From Halorientalis persicus (GTDB lineage Archaea > Halobacteriota > Halobacteria > Halobacteriales > Haloarculaceae): 64,000 nt of DNA. The notes below the pieces were generated by a model. It had not been told where the DNA came from, searched no databases, and was given only the letters and a program-made list of their open reading frames with translations. Each line of letters opens with the position of its first letter. The stretch's first letter is position 1. The position numbers were made by a program, and so were the translations under genes. Positions 25,258-34,284 of this stretch are shown here, piece by piece. The stretch spans positions 1-64,000 of the forward strand of contig NZ_FOCX01000003.1 in NCBI RefSeq assembly GCF_900110215.1, given 5' to 3'.

Positions 25258-26889
25258 TCACTCCGAGAGGACGCCTTGTATGTGACCCTCTGGCTGTGTG
25301 TCGTCGGTGACGGTGAACGCGTCGAGCAGGTCACGCAGGTCCCGGGCGCGCTCGGACAGGCCGGTCACGTCGTCACGCACACCGCTGACGGCGGTGGTCT
25401 GTTCGCGGGTCACGTCGGCGGCCTCGTCGGCCCGTGTCGCGGTTTCCTCGCTGATTCCCCCCACGTCGTCGACCATCGCGACGACCTCCTCGGCGGAGGC
25501 CGCCTGATCGTCGGTCGTCGTCGCGATCGACTGGACGCCGTCGTTGGTCTCCTCGACGTGGGTGACGATGTCGCCCAGCGTCTCGGCGGTCTCTTCGACG
25601 GCCTCGACGCCCTCGTCGATGCGGTCGTCGGCCCGGCGGATGTCCGTCACCGCCGTCTCCGTCGCGGTCTGGACGTCCGTGATGAGTCCCTCGATCTCCT
25701 CGGTCGCCTCGGCGGTCTCGGTCGCCAGTTGCTTGACTTCGTCGGCGACGACGGCGAACCCCTCCCCCGCTTCGCCGGCGCGGGCGGCCTCGATGGAGGC
25801 GTTCAGCGCGAGGATGTTCGTCTGCTCGGCGATGTCGTCGATCAGGTCCACGATCGACTCGATCTCGTCCATCTCGGCCCGGAGCGCTTCGATCTCCTCG
25901 ACGGCCGTCCGGGCCGCCTCCCCGACGGCAGTGATCTTCTCGACGGCGTCTGTCGCACGCTCGCGGCCCTCCTCGCCGAGGGCGGCAGCCGCCTCGGACT
26001 GGTCGGCGATCTCGTCGGTCGAGGACGCCACCTCCTCGATGGTCGCCGACAGGTTCGTCAGCTCGTCGGCGGCCTGCTGGACGCTCTCGCGCTGTCGTTC
26101 GGCGTCCTCCGCGATCCGTTCGACCGTCTGGCTCACCGACTGGCTGGTGTCGGTCACGCGGTCGCTTTCCTCGGCGATGGTGCCGCTCTCCTCGTCGACA
26201 GTGACGGCGAACTCCCGGATTCGGACGACCGTCGATTCCAGTTCGTCGACCATCTCGTTGAACGCGGTCGCGATCTCGGCCATCGCCTCGCTGTCCTGGT
26301 CGGTGTCCAGTCGGCGGGTCAGGTCGCCGTCGGCGGCCGCCGCCATGACCTCGCCGAACTCGCGGGCCCGGGACTCCAGGTCGGCCGCGAGCGCCTGTGC
26401 CTCCTCGTGGGCCTGCTCGGCCTCCGCCTGTGCCTGTCGCGCCCTGGCGCTGGCGTCTTCTGCCTCCTCGCGTGCCCGTTCCGACTCGTCGATGGTCTCG
26501 CCCAGCGACTTGGCGGTCCGTTCGAGCGAGTCGAATACGCGCCCGATCTCGTCGTAGCGGTCCACGTCGAAGGTGATGTCGTAGGTTCCGTCGTCGACCT
26601 CGCCGACTTTCCGGTCGAGGACGACCAGCGAGTGGTACATCTCCGCGTAGGCGAGAAAGCCGGTGAGGATGGTCACTGCCGAGACGCCCAGCGCCGCGAG
26701 CAACGGGTCCTCGACTGTCAGCCCGAACACGAACGGACTGATCCCGAGCGACAGGACCGCCATCCCGAGCAACCGGGCCCCGAGGTTCCGCCGGACGACC
26801 GCCGGAAAGTACGGCTCGATCTGCACCGCGATCGACCCAAACCAGGTCATGATCCGCTCTGAAACGCTCGTCGAACGTGTGGCTGTCAT
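25258..26889 (-). CDS. methyl-accepting chemotaxis transducer
   Basis: 543 residues. Two hydrophobic segments (about 38-80) are joined by only a few residues, so there is no extracellular sensor domain. HAMP-type regions and a long coiled coil follow, then the signalling tip with [34 protein letters not shown] near residue 350, which binds CheA/CheW. Probable Gln/Glu methylation pairs flank it. It may sense membrane or cytoplasmic state, or work with a separate binding partner. Confidence 0.93.
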   Translation of the reverse strand: MTATRSTSVSERIMTWFGSIAVQIEPYFPAVVRRNLGARLLGMAVLSLGISPFVFGLTVEDPLLAALGVSAVTILTGFLAYAEMYHSLVVLDRKVGEVDDGTYDITFDVDRYDEIGRVFDSLERTAKSLGETIDESERAREEAEDASARARQAQAEAEQAHEEAQALAADLESRAREFGEVMAAAADGDLTRRLDTDQDSEAMAEIATAFNEMVDELESTVVRIREFAVTVDEESGTIAEESDRVTDTSQSVSQTVERIAEDAERQRESVQQAADELTNLSATIEEVASSTDEIADQSEAAAALGEEGRERATDAVEKITAVGEAARTAVEEIEALRAEMDEIESIVDLIDDIAEQTNILALNASIEAARAGEAGEGFAVVADEVKQLATETAEATEEIEGLITDVQTATETAVTDIRRADDRIDEGVEAVEETAETLGDIVTHVEETNDGVQSIATTTDDQAASAEEVVAMVDDVGGISEETATRADEAADVTREQTTAVSGVRDDVTGLSERARDLRDLLDAFTVTDDTQPEGHIQGVLSE

Positions 26890-26924
26890 AGATCGAGCAA
26901 CTCCACTATACTATCCCCCTGTTC

Positions 26925-26937
26925 AGCCACAGTGGCT
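26925..26937. promoter_or_regulatory. palindrome upstream of the transducer gene
   Basis: AGCCACAGTGGCT is a 13-base perfect dyad about 35-48 bases before the ATG at 26889, just beyond a TATA-like ACTATACTAT (26905-26914). Position suits an operator for either divergent gene; no regulator is identified. Confidence 0.35.
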
Positions 26938-27051
26938 AAAACGCTCGGGCGTGGTTATCAGGGTTGATATCTTGGCACAGTAACACGTTCCCGGACAGGT
27001 GGTCACGGCGGACCCGAACACTCAACAGGGAGACGCCCGTCGCACTGGGAC

Positions 27052-28062
27052 ATGGCTGGCACCAACCGGCAGTGGATTCTCGAGAGCCGACCGACCGGCG
27101 AACCGACGATGGACAACTTCGAACTGCGCGAGAGTGAGGTTCCCGAACCGGACCACGGCGAGGTCCTCGTCGAGTCCCGCTATCTTTCGGTCGACCCGTA
27201 TATGCGTGGCCGGATGCGCGACGCCGAGTCCTACGCGGAACCGTGGGACGTGGGCGACGTGATGCAGGCCGGGGTCGTCGGTGCGGTAGTCGAATCCAAC
27301 CACCCGGACTTCGAGGAAGGCGACGTGGCAACGGGGAACCTCCGCTGGGCCGAGTACGCCGTCGCCGACGGCGACGAACTCCAGCCCGTCGACCCGGACC
27401 TCGCACCGGTTTCGACGGCGCTGGGCGTGCTGGGAATGCCCGGCCGGACGGCCTACTTCGGGACGCTGGAAGTCGCCGAACCCGAACCCGGCGACACCGT
27501 GCTGGTCTCGGGTGCGGCGGGTGCGGTCGGCTCGGTCGTCGGCCAGATCAGCAAGCTCGCGGGCGCTCGCGTCGTCGGCATCGCCGGGGCCGAGGAGAAG
27601 ACCGACTGGCTCACCGAGGAGCTGGGCTTCGACGCGGCGATCAACTACAAGGAGGCAGACAACCTCTACGCCGCGGTCGGGGAGGCCTGCCCCGACGGCG
27701 TCGATGCTTACTTCGACAACGTGGGCGGCGAGATCACCGACGCCGCGTTCGCCCACCTGAACGTCCGGGCTCGCGTCGCCGTCTGTGGTCAGATCTCCCT
27801 CTATAACGCCACCGAACGCCCGATGGGCCCCCGGAAGCTGGCGGGGCTGATCGAGACCCGCGCCCGCGTGCAGGGCCTGCTCGTCCGGGACTGGGCGGGG
27901 CGGTTCGGCGAGGCGACCGAACAGCTGGCCGAGTGGGTCCAGAACGGCGACGTCCAGTACCGCGAGACCGTCACCGAGGGCTTCGAGAATATGCCCGAGG
28001 CCTTCTTGGGGCTGTTCGACGGCGTCAACATCGGCAAGCAACTCGTGAAAGTCGAAGACTGA
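27052..28062 (+). CDS. NADP-dependent medium-chain oxidoreductase
   Basis: 336-residue zinc-free MDR enzyme of the leukotriene B4 dehydrogenase/CurA type. N-terminal substrate domain with SVDPYMRGRM; nucleotide domain with VLVSGAAGAVGSVVGQISK, YFDNVGGEITDAAF and the C-terminal VQGLLVRDW. Reduces enones or similar using NADPH; natural substrate unknown. Confidence 0.93.
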   Translation: MAGTNRQWILESRPTGEPTMDNFELRESEVPEPDHGEVLVESRYLSVDPYMRGRMRDAESYAEPWDVGDVMQAGVVGAVVESNHPDFEEGDVATGNLRWAEYAVADGDELQPVDPDLAPVSTALGVLGMPGRTAYFGTLEVAEPEPGDTVLVSGAAGAVGSVVGQISKLAGARVVGIAGAEEKTDWLTEELGFDAAINYKEADNLYAAVGEACPDGVDAYFDNVGGEITDAAFAHLNVRARVAVCGQISLYNATERPMGPRKLAGLIETRARVQGLLVRDWAGRFGEATEQLAEWVQNGDVQYRETVTEGFENMPEAFLGLFDGVNIGKQLVKVED

Positions 28063-28100
28063 GCCGGCGAAGGACCGGGCGTGACTACCCCGGTCGCTAC

Positions 28101-28116
28101 CGGGCGAATTCGCCCG
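28101..28116. promoter_or_regulatory. 16-bp perfect palindrome in the site-2 protease promoter region
   Basis: CGGGCGAATTCGCCCG is perfectly symmetrical and lies 15 bases before the TATA-like GTATTTAG (28132-28139). A neighbouring smaller dyad CCGGT/ACCGG (28090-28101) overlaps it. Could bind a dimeric regulator, or act as terminator for the oxidoreductase gene ending at 28062. Confidence 0.45.
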
Positions 28117-28131
28117 TTTGCAGGCGAACAG

Positions 28132-28139
28132 GTATTTAG
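28132..28139 (+). promoter_or_regulatory. TATA box of the site-2 protease gene
   Basis: GTATTTAG is centred 27 bases before the ATG at 28163, the spacing of a leaderless start. Confidence 0.5.
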
Positions 28140-28162
28140 TGCTCGCAGCCCTAGGCCCGCCG

Positions 28163-29299
28163 ATGTCGACCCCTCCGTCGTCGAGGCCAGCGTCCCTGCC
28201 GTCGGAGCTTCCCGACCCCGAATCGCTGTCCGAAATCTTTCACGTCTACGATGTCGAGATGGCCGACGGGGACGCCCGGTACTACGGCGAACCGATGGCT
28301 GCGCAGGACGCCGTCGTGCAGAAACTCGCCCCGCGCTTCCGGGAACGGGGCTACCGCGTCCGACTGGCCCGCGAGACCGGCGAGCACGTCCTGGTGGTGA
28401 CCGAGCGGTCTACGGGCGTCGAGGGGATCCCCTGGACCAACGTCGCGCTGTTCGGCCTCACCGTCGCGACGACGCTGTTCGCAGGTGCCCGATGGTACGG
28501 ATTTTCCCTCGAAGGTAGCCCGGCCGCGTTGCTCGGGGCCTGGCCGTTCGCTCTCTCCGTCCTGTCTGTGCTGGCGGTCCACGAGTTCGGTCACTACGCC
28601 CTCTCGCGGTACCACGGCGTCGAGGTTTCCCTGCCGTACTTCATCCCGATTCCGAACGTCCTCGGGACGCTGGGCGCGGTGATCCGGATGCGCGATCACA
28701 TCCCGAGTCGTCGCGCACTTTTCGACATCGGCGTCGCTGGCCCGCTGGCCGGGCTCGCCGCGACCGTCGTGGTCACCGCCGTCGGCGTCTCGCTTCCGCC
28801 GGTCGACGTCGGGGCCGCCGCCGGCACCTCCTTCGCCCAGCAGTACCAGCTGGGCTACCCGCCGCTGATCCAGGGGATCGCGCTGTTGCTGGGCGAACAG
28901 CTCTACTACAGCGATCCGTCGCTGATCGCCAACCCCGTCGTCATCGGCGGCTGGGTCGGCGCGTTCGTCACGTTCCTGAATCTGCTCCCGGTCGGGCAAC
29001 TCGACGGCGCGCACGTCCTCCGGGCGCTGATCGGCGACCACCTCGACACCGCACAGTTGCTGGTGCCCGTCGGCCTGCTCGGGCTGGCGGCGTACGTCCA
29101 CGTCGTCGAGGGTGCCACGATGGTCGCCGTCCTCTGGGGGTTCTGGGCGGTTCTGGCGTTGCTTTTCACCCGAATCGGCGGGGCCGAACCGCTCGACACG
29201 ACGCCGGTCGACCCCCGTCGTCGAGCGGTCGCGGCCGTCACGCTCGCGCTGGCGGTCCTGACGTTCACGCCGATGCCTATCGTCTTCACCGGGCTCTGA
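28163..29299 (+). CDS. site-2 protease (M50) family membrane metalloprotease
   Basis: 378 residues. A soluble N-terminal domain (about 1-90, a ferredoxin-like alpha/beta unit) precedes six or so membrane helices. The zinc site is AVHEFGHYALSRYHGV (His140, Glu141, His144) with the third ligand in NLLPVGQLDGAHVLRAL. The layout matches archaeal and plant EGY1-like proteases that lack a PDZ domain. ATG 28163 is supported by the TATA spacing. Ends 3 bases from the convergent membrane gene. Confidence 0.92.
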   Translation: MSTPPSSRPASLPSELPDPESLSEIFHVYDVEMADGDARYYGEPMAAQDAVVQKLAPRFRERGYRVRLARETGEHVLVVTERSTGVEGIPWTNVALFGLTVATTLFAGARWYGFSLEGSPAALLGAWPFALSVLSVLAVHEFGHYALSRYHGVEVSLPYFIPIPNVLGTLGAVIRMRDHIPSRRALFDIGVAGPLAGLAATVVVTAVGVSLPPVDVGAAAGTSFAQQYQLGYPPLIQGIALLLGEQLYYSDPSLIANPVVIGGWVGAFVTFLNLLPVGQLDGAHVLRALIGDHLDTAQLLVPVGLLGLAAYVHVVEGATMVAVLWGFWAVLALLFTRIGGAEPLDTTPVDPRRRAVAAVTLALAVLTFTPMPIVFTGL

Positions 29300-29302
29300 G
29301 CG

Positions 29303-29785
29303 CTACTGGAGGTATCCCGAACCGATGGCGACGAGCGGCACCAGGATCGCGAGGTACGCCGCTGCGGAAAGTGCCCAGTCGAGACGGATTCGTTCGATCC
29401 GACTGCGTCCCAGGCCCCGCGCCTGGGGGAGGACGACGACGGTGAAAAAGCCGACCATGGCGAGGTACATGACTGCCGCCGTGAACAGGTACGTGCTCAC
29501 GGAGACACCGAGCAACGCCTCGCCGAACAGCAAGAGAGTGACGTACAGCGGTCCGCTGGCTCCGCCGGCCAGGTAGTGAGCGACCGCGGCCAGTCGGGGG
29601 TGAGCGTCCCCGGGTCGACGGTCAGTGAGGACGCCGGCGGCGACCAGCGGTGGCGTCATCCCCTCCGGGAGACGCGTCATCACGCCGTCCATCGCGAACG
29701 TGGCGATCGTGCCGGCCACGACGCCGACCACGAGTCGAAGCGGTACCGCAAACGACGGTGTGGCGACCAGCGGCTCCATACCCAT
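29303..29785 (-). CDS. four-helix membrane protein
   Basis: 160 residues, four hydrophobic segments. Recognisable start LRLVVGVVAGTIATFAMDGVMTRLPEGMTPP and end LDWALSAAAYLAILVPLVAIG. Seems to be a conserved haloarchaeal type, function unknown. ATG 29785; ATG 29779 two codons later is equally possible. Divergent from the photolyase gene with 74 bases between. Confidence 0.75.
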   Translation of the reverse strand: MGMEPLVATPSFAVPLRLVVGVVAGTIATFAMDGVMTRLPEGMTPPLVAAGVLTDRRPGDAHPRLAAVAHYLAGGASGPLYVTLLLFGEALLGVSVSTYLFTAAVMYLAMVGFFTVVVLPQARGLGRSRIERIRLDWALSAAAYLAILVPLVAIGSGYLQ

Positions 29786-29859
29786 ATTCGGGGGTGTGGC
29801 CACTTCGGCGTTCCCGTTCGGGTGGCAAAGTCCAAGCCGTCGCAGGCCCTGGCATGGGT

Positions 29860-31233
29860 ATGCGTCTGTTCTGGCACCGCCGCGACCTGCGCACCCGTGA
29901 CAACGTCGGCCTGGCCGCCGCCGCGACCGACACCGTCGTCCCCGTCTTCGTCGTCGACGAGGCCCTGTTCGATGCCGTCGGCGACCGCCAGCAGGCCTTC
30001 TTCCTGCGCGGCGTCGAGCGACTGCGCGAGCGCTACCGCGACCTGGGAAGCGACCTGGTCGTCCGGGCCGGCGACCCCGAGTCGGTCCTCCCGGCGCTCG
30101 CCGCCCAGTTCGACGCCGACGGCGTGACCTGGAACGAACACTATCGCCCCGAGCGCCGGGCCCGGACCCGACGGGTGCGCGAGGCGCTCGACATCGACAC
30201 CGCCGAACACACGGACCACGTGCTGGTCGATCCCGGCCGTCTGGAACCGACCTATCCCAATCACAGTCAGTTCCACGACGACTGGCAGGCGGTGTCCAAA
30301 CACGATCCCGTGGCGGAACCCGACCCGGCCGACCTGGCCGACGTGCGCGACGACGGCGAGATTCCGACGGCCGAGGCCGACATCGACCTGCCTGCGGCCG
30401 GCTACGACGCCGCCAGCGAGCGGTACGACGCGTTCCTCCAGGACGGCATCGACACGTACAGCGACACCCGCGACGACCTCGCCGCGGCCGTCGACCGGCC
30501 GACACAGGCGGTCTCGCGCGTATCGCCGTACCTCGCCGCCGGGATGATCGGGATCCGGGAGGTGTGGCGTGACGCGACCCGTATCTACGATGCCGTCGAC
30601 GGCGACCGGCGTCGCAACGTCTCGAAGTACCGCTACGAACTCTCCTGGCGGGAGCAGAACTACCACCTGCTGTACTACAACCGAAACCTGGCGACGGAGA
30701 ACTACGAGTCGATGCCCAACGGCATCGCGTGGCGCGACGACCCCGAGGCCGTCGCGGCCTGGAAAGCCGGCGAGACGGGCTATCCGCTGGTCGACGCCGG
30801 GATGCGCCAGCTGAACCGGGAGGGGTACGTCCACAACCGGCCCCGGCAGGTCGTGGCCTCGTTCCTGACGAAACACCTGCTGATCGACTGGCGCAAGGGG
30901 GCTCGCTACTTCACCGAACAACTGGTGGATCACGATCCAGCCTCGAACCACGGCAACTGGCAGTGGATCGCTGGCACCGGCACCGATTCCGTCGACGTGC
31001 GCATCTTCGATCCGGTGAGCCAGATGGCGAAGTACGACGACGGTGCCGACTTCGTGCAAGCCTACGTTCCCGAACTCCGGGACGTGCCCGCGGGAAAAAT
31101 CGTCGACTGGCCGAATCTGTCGGCCGACGAGCGCGACGAACTGGCACCGGACTACCCCGACCCTATCGTCGGCCGCGACGAGGGGTACGAGCGCGCCCAG
31201 CGCACCTTCGAGCGGGCGCTTGGCAAGCGCTAG
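29860..31233 (+). CDS. phr: deoxyribodipyrimidine photolyase (class I)
   Basis: Light-driven repair of UV pyrimidine dimers. 457 residues. N-terminal antenna domain (MRLFWHRRDLRTRDN). FAD domain with SYL-type SPYLAAGMIG, ELSWREQNYHLLYY, AGETGYPLVDAGMRQLN, and the diagnostic DHDPASNHGNWQWIAGTGTDS followed by RIFDPVSQMAKYD. The Glu of SWRE and Asn/Trp residues of the active site are intact. ATG 29860 preferred; ATG 29854 adds two residues. Confidence 0.95.
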   Translation: MRLFWHRRDLRTRDNVGLAAAATDTVVPVFVVDEALFDAVGDRQQAFFLRGVERLRERYRDLGSDLVVRAGDPESVLPALAAQFDADGVTWNEHYRPERRARTRRVREALDIDTAEHTDHVLVDPGRLEPTYPNHSQFHDDWQAVSKHDPVAEPDPADLADVRDDGEIPTAEADIDLPAAGYDAASERYDAFLQDGIDTYSDTRDDLAAAVDRPTQAVSRVSPYLAAGMIGIREVWRDATRIYDAVDGDRRRNVSKYRYELSWREQNYHLLYYNRNLATENYESMPNGIAWRDDPEAVAAWKAGETGYPLVDAGMRQLNREGYVHNRPRQVVASFLTKHLLIDWRKGARYFTEQLVDHDPASNHGNWQWIAGTGTDSVDVRIFDPVSQMAKYDDGADFVQAYVPELRDVPAGKIVDWPNLSADERDELAPDYPDPIVGRDEGYERAQRTFERALGKR

Positions 31234-31238
31234 CGCAT

Positions 31239-31331
31239 CGGGATCATCCTCGTGCGTGCTACCGCAGTGAAAAACGATCGTCAGTGCCGATGGTTCGGAG
31301 CCGAAATCGGCGGCTGGCGACGATGATCCCG
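31239..31331. terminator. nested inverted repeats between convergent genes
   Basis: Outer arms CGGGATCATC (31239-31248) and GATGATCCCG (31322-31331) are perfect inverted copies. Inside, GCCGAT (31286-31291) pairs with ATCGGC (31306-31311) and TTCGG with CCGAA around a 2-base centre. The structure fills the gap between the photolyase and GMC stops and reads the same on both strands, so a two-way terminator is plausible. Confidence 0.55.
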
Positions 31332-31332
31332 C

Positions 31333-32889
31333 TCAGTCGTCGCCGGCGGGGACCGCCCGGTCGCTGGTGACCATGTCCGCGGCCTTCTCCGCGATGGCGA
31401 TGGTCGGCGCGTTCGTGTTCCCGCTACTGATCGTCGGCATGACCGACGCGTCGACGACGCGGAGGCCGTCGACGCCGTGGACGCGCAGGCGCTCGTCGAC
31501 GACGGCCATGTCGTCGTCGCCCATCTTGCAGGTGCCGACGGGGTGGTAGACGGTGTGGGCCGTCTCGCGGACGTGGGCCTCGATCTCGGCGTCGGTCTGG
31601 ACGTCCTCGCCGGGCCAGACCTCCTCACCGCGGAACTCGTCGAGCGGGTCGGCCTGCGCGATCTCCCGCGACCGTTTGACGCCCTCGATCAGGACCTCCA
31701 GGTCACGGTCCTCGCTGAAGTACTGCGGGTCGATCACCGGGTCCTCGTGCGGGTCCGCCGAGGCCAGCTCGATCCGGCCGCGGCTCTCCGGGCGGACCTG
31801 TGTCGCACCGATGGAAAAGCCCATGCCTTCCTCGGGGTTGGCGAACCCGTGTTCCATGTAGTAGACGGGTGCGAAGTGGAACTGGAGGTTCGGCGCGTCC
31901 AGGTCCGGGTCCGTCCGGACGAAGCCGCCGCTCTCGGCGATGTTGGTCGTCGCCGCGGGCTCGGGCGGCCCATCGGTCCGCTCGTAGACGGTGAACGCGA
32001 ACAGGTGATCCTGCAGGTTCCGACCGACGCCGGGCAGGTCGACCGCGACGTCGATGTCGTGGTCTGCCAGATGGTCGGCCGGCCCGATGCCCGAGCACAT
32101 GAGCAACTGCGGGGAGTTGACCGCGCCGGCGCTCAGGATCACTTCGGCGTCGGCGGCGGCCTCGCGACGGTCGCCGTCCTGTTCGTAGACGACACCGGTC
32201 GCCCGGCCGTCCCCGACGGTGACCTCGGTGACCTGTGCACCCGTCTCGACGGTCAGGTTGTCACGCTCCATCGCCGGCTTGACGTAGGCTGCGGCCGCGC
32301 TACACCGGACGCCGTCTTTCTGCGTGACGTGGTAGTAGCCGACGCCCTCCTGCTCGGCCCCGTTGAAGTCGTCGTTGCGGGGGATGCCGACGGACTCGGC
32401 GGCCTCGATCATCGCCGCCGAGGTGGGGTGGGGATCGAGTTGGCCGGTCACGTTCAGCGGCCCACCCTCGCCGTGGAACTCGTCGGCGCCCGGCTCGAAG
32501 TTCTCGGCACGTTTGAAGTACTCCAGCATATCCTCGTATCCCCAGCCCTCGTTGCCCTGCTCGGCCCAGGTGTCGTAGTCGAGTTCGTTGCCCCGGATGT
32601 AGATCATCGCGTTGATCGAACTCGACCCGCCCAGTACCTTCCCGCGGGGCCAGTACAGCGCCCGGTCGTTCATCTCCGTCTGTGGCTCGGTGTAGTACTC
32701 CCAGTCCACGTCGCTCTTGAACAGCTCCCCGAACAGTGCAGGGACGTGAATCTCGTCTTTCTCGTCCGGTGTCCCCGCTTCCAGCAACAGGACATCGGCG
32801 TCGCCGTCGGCCGAGAGGCGGTGGGCCATCGCGCAACCGGCCGATCCGGCACCGACCACGATATAGTCGTGCGTGTGGGTGGTTCCCAT
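31333..32889 (-). CDS. GMC-family FAD oxidoreductase (choline-dehydrogenase-like)
   Basis: 518 residues. N-terminal dinucleotide motif YIVVGAGSAGCAMAHRLS, GMC signature YWPRGKVLGGSSSINAMIYIRG, second signature ILSAGAVNSPQLLMCSGIGP, and the C-terminal active site VYHPVGTCKMG with DASVMPTISSGNTNAPTIAIAEKAADM. Oxidises a primary alcohol, maybe choline or a long-chain alcohol given the lipid genes nearby. A leaderless promoter lies upstream. Confidence 0.93.
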   Translation of the reverse strand: MGTTHTHDYIVVGAGSAGCAMAHRLSADGDADVLLLEAGTPDEKDEIHVPALFGELFKSDVDWEYYTEPQTEMNDRALYWPRGKVLGGSSSINAMIYIRGNELDYDTWAEQGNEGWGYEDMLEYFKRAENFEPGADEFHGEGGPLNVTGQLDPHPTSAAMIEAAESVGIPRNDDFNGAEQEGVGYYHVTQKDGVRCSAAAAYVKPAMERDNLTVETGAQVTEVTVGDGRATGVVYEQDGDRREAAADAEVILSAGAVNSPQLLMCSGIGPADHLADHDIDVAVDLPGVGRNLQDHLFAFTVYERTDGPPEPAATTNIAESGGFVRTDPDLDAPNLQFHFAPVYYMEHGFANPEEGMGFSIGATQVRPESRGRIELASADPHEDPVIDPQYFSEDRDLEVLIEGVKRSREIAQADPLDEFRGEEVWPGEDVQTDAEIEAHVRETAHTVYHPVGTCKMGDDDMAVVDERLRVHGVDGLRVVDASVMPTISSGNTNAPTIAIAEKAADMVTSDRAVPAGDD

Positions 32890-32911
32890 GACACGCTACA
32901 CGGGTGATTAA

Positions 32912-32920
32912 CTATTAAAG
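32912..32920 (-). promoter_or_regulatory. TATA box of the GMC oxidoreductase gene
   Basis: CTTTAATAG on the minus strand is centred 27 bases before the ATG at 32889. Confidence 0.6.
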
Positions 32921-33032
32921 ATGAATGGTAACGAATCTCAACCCGGAAGCCGAGTGCTGGCATCGGTGTGAATACCGGCTGGGTCACGGCTGACCCCAAG
33001 GAGTAATGTGGCGACCCGCCGGTACTCCGGGT

Positions 33033-33761
33033 ATGGCTGAGGCGAGACAGCGAGCGCTCGTGGTGGGTGCGTCTTCGGGGATCGGCGAGGCGCTGGCGCG
33101 CGAACTCGCGGACGCGGGCTACGACGTGGGCCTCACCGCCCGCCGACGGGAACTGCTGGAGGACCTGGGACGCGTCCTCCCGACGAAGGCGTACGTGACG
33201 CGGATGGACGTGACAGACCTCGACGCGGCCCGGGCGAGTTTCCACGAGGTCGTCGACGCGATGGGCGGGGTCGACGTGGTCGTGCTCAACGCCGGCGTCG
33301 CGTTCGAGAACCCCGACCTGGAATGGGAGCCCGAACGGGATACCATCGACACGAACGTCCGCGGGTTCACCGCGCTGGCGACCGCCGCGATGGACCGCTT
33401 CGAAGACCAGGGCCACGGCCACCTCGTGGGCCTCTCCTCGGTCGCGGCCCGCTTTGGCAACGGCGAAGCGCCGGCCTACGGGGCCTCCAAGGCCTTCGTC
33501 TCGAACTATCTGGAGGGTCTGCGCTACCGGGCGGGCCGGATCGACGCCGACGTGGACGTGACGACTATCGAACCCGGCTACGTCGACACCGACCTGGCCG
33601 GCGGCGACTTCTGGAAGGCCGACCGGGAGACGGCCGCCGAACAGATCCGCCGCGCCATCGAGAAGAACCGTCGGCACGCCTTCGTTACGCGCCGGTGGGT
33701 GCTGGTCGCGAAACTCATCGACTACCTGCCCGACGTGCTGAAACGCCGGCTGTTCCGCTGA
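33033..33761 (+). CDS. short-chain dehydrogenase/reductase
   Basis: 242 residues. Nucleotide motif VVGASSGIGEALAREL, NAGVA (structural), catalytic Ser in GLSSVAARFG and YGASKAF (Tyr-x3-Lys), and EPGYVDTDL. Two starts are possible: ATG 33033 gives a canonical SDR N-terminus, whereas ATG 33006 has an AAGGAG just before it and would add nine residues. Substrate unknown. Confidence 0.9.
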   Translation: MAEARQRALVVGASSGIGEALARELADAGYDVGLTARRRELLEDLGRVLPTKAYVTRMDVTDLDAARASFHEVVDAMGGVDVVVLNAGVAFENPDLEWEPERDTIDTNVRGFTALATAAMDRFEDQGHGHLVGLSSVAARFGNGEAPAYGASKAFVSNYLEGLRYRAGRIDADVDVTTIEPGYVDTDLAGGDFWKADRETAAEQIRRAIEKNRRHAFVTRRWVLVAKLIDYLPDVLKRRLFR

Positions 33762-33783
33762 TCGGATTGCGCGCCGAGTTCGC

Positions 33784-34218
33784 TCAATCGAGTGCGTAGC
33801 CGATGTCCTCGGTCAACTCCACGTCGCTCTTCCGGAAGGTGCCCGTCCCGCGAGCCAGTTCGTTGCCCTCGTCGTCGGTGGCGACTGCACCCGCGATCAA
33901 CTGGCTGGGGTTGTCGTTCAGTACCTGCCCCTCGGCGTGGATCGCGCCGGTCGAGACGGGGCGTTCGAGATAGAGGTTGAAGTCCGTCGTCAACACGAAC
34001 ACGTCCTCGACCAGCGAGTTGGCGGCGAAGAAGGCCGCGTCGTCGAGCGCCTTGAAGTACAGCGAGCCGTGGACCGCCCCGAGCGCGTGGTGGTACTCCT
34101 CGTCGACCGGGATTTCGAGGGTGGCCTCGCCCTCCCGGATGGACAGCTCGCCGGGGACGTGGTCGTTGACCTTCGCGCCGTGGTACATCGCCTCCAGTTT
34201 CCGGTAGTGGTCCGACAT
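33784..34218 (-). CDS. PaaI-type hotdog thioesterase
   Basis: 144-residue hotdog-fold protein. The family signature GAVHGSLYFKALDDAAFFAANSL holds the substrate-binding helix, followed by TTDFNLYLERPVSTG and the final strands with EGNELARGTGTFRKS. Likely hydrolyses an acyl- or aryl-CoA. It overlaps the end of a leftward pair with the lactonase-like gene, 66 bases apart. Confidence 0.88.
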   Translation of the reverse strand: MSDHYRKLEAMYHGAKVNDHVPGELSIREGEATLEIPVDEEYHHALGAVHGSLYFKALDDAAFFAANSLVEDVFVLTTDFNLYLERPVSTGAIHAEGQVLNDNPSQLIAGAVATDDEGNELARGTGTFRKSDVELTEDIGYALD

Positions 34219-34284
34219 GGCCCGTCACAGACGCGGGTGGGGCAAAAACGGTCGGATCGGTCGCGCCGGCCGAACCGCGCTGGA

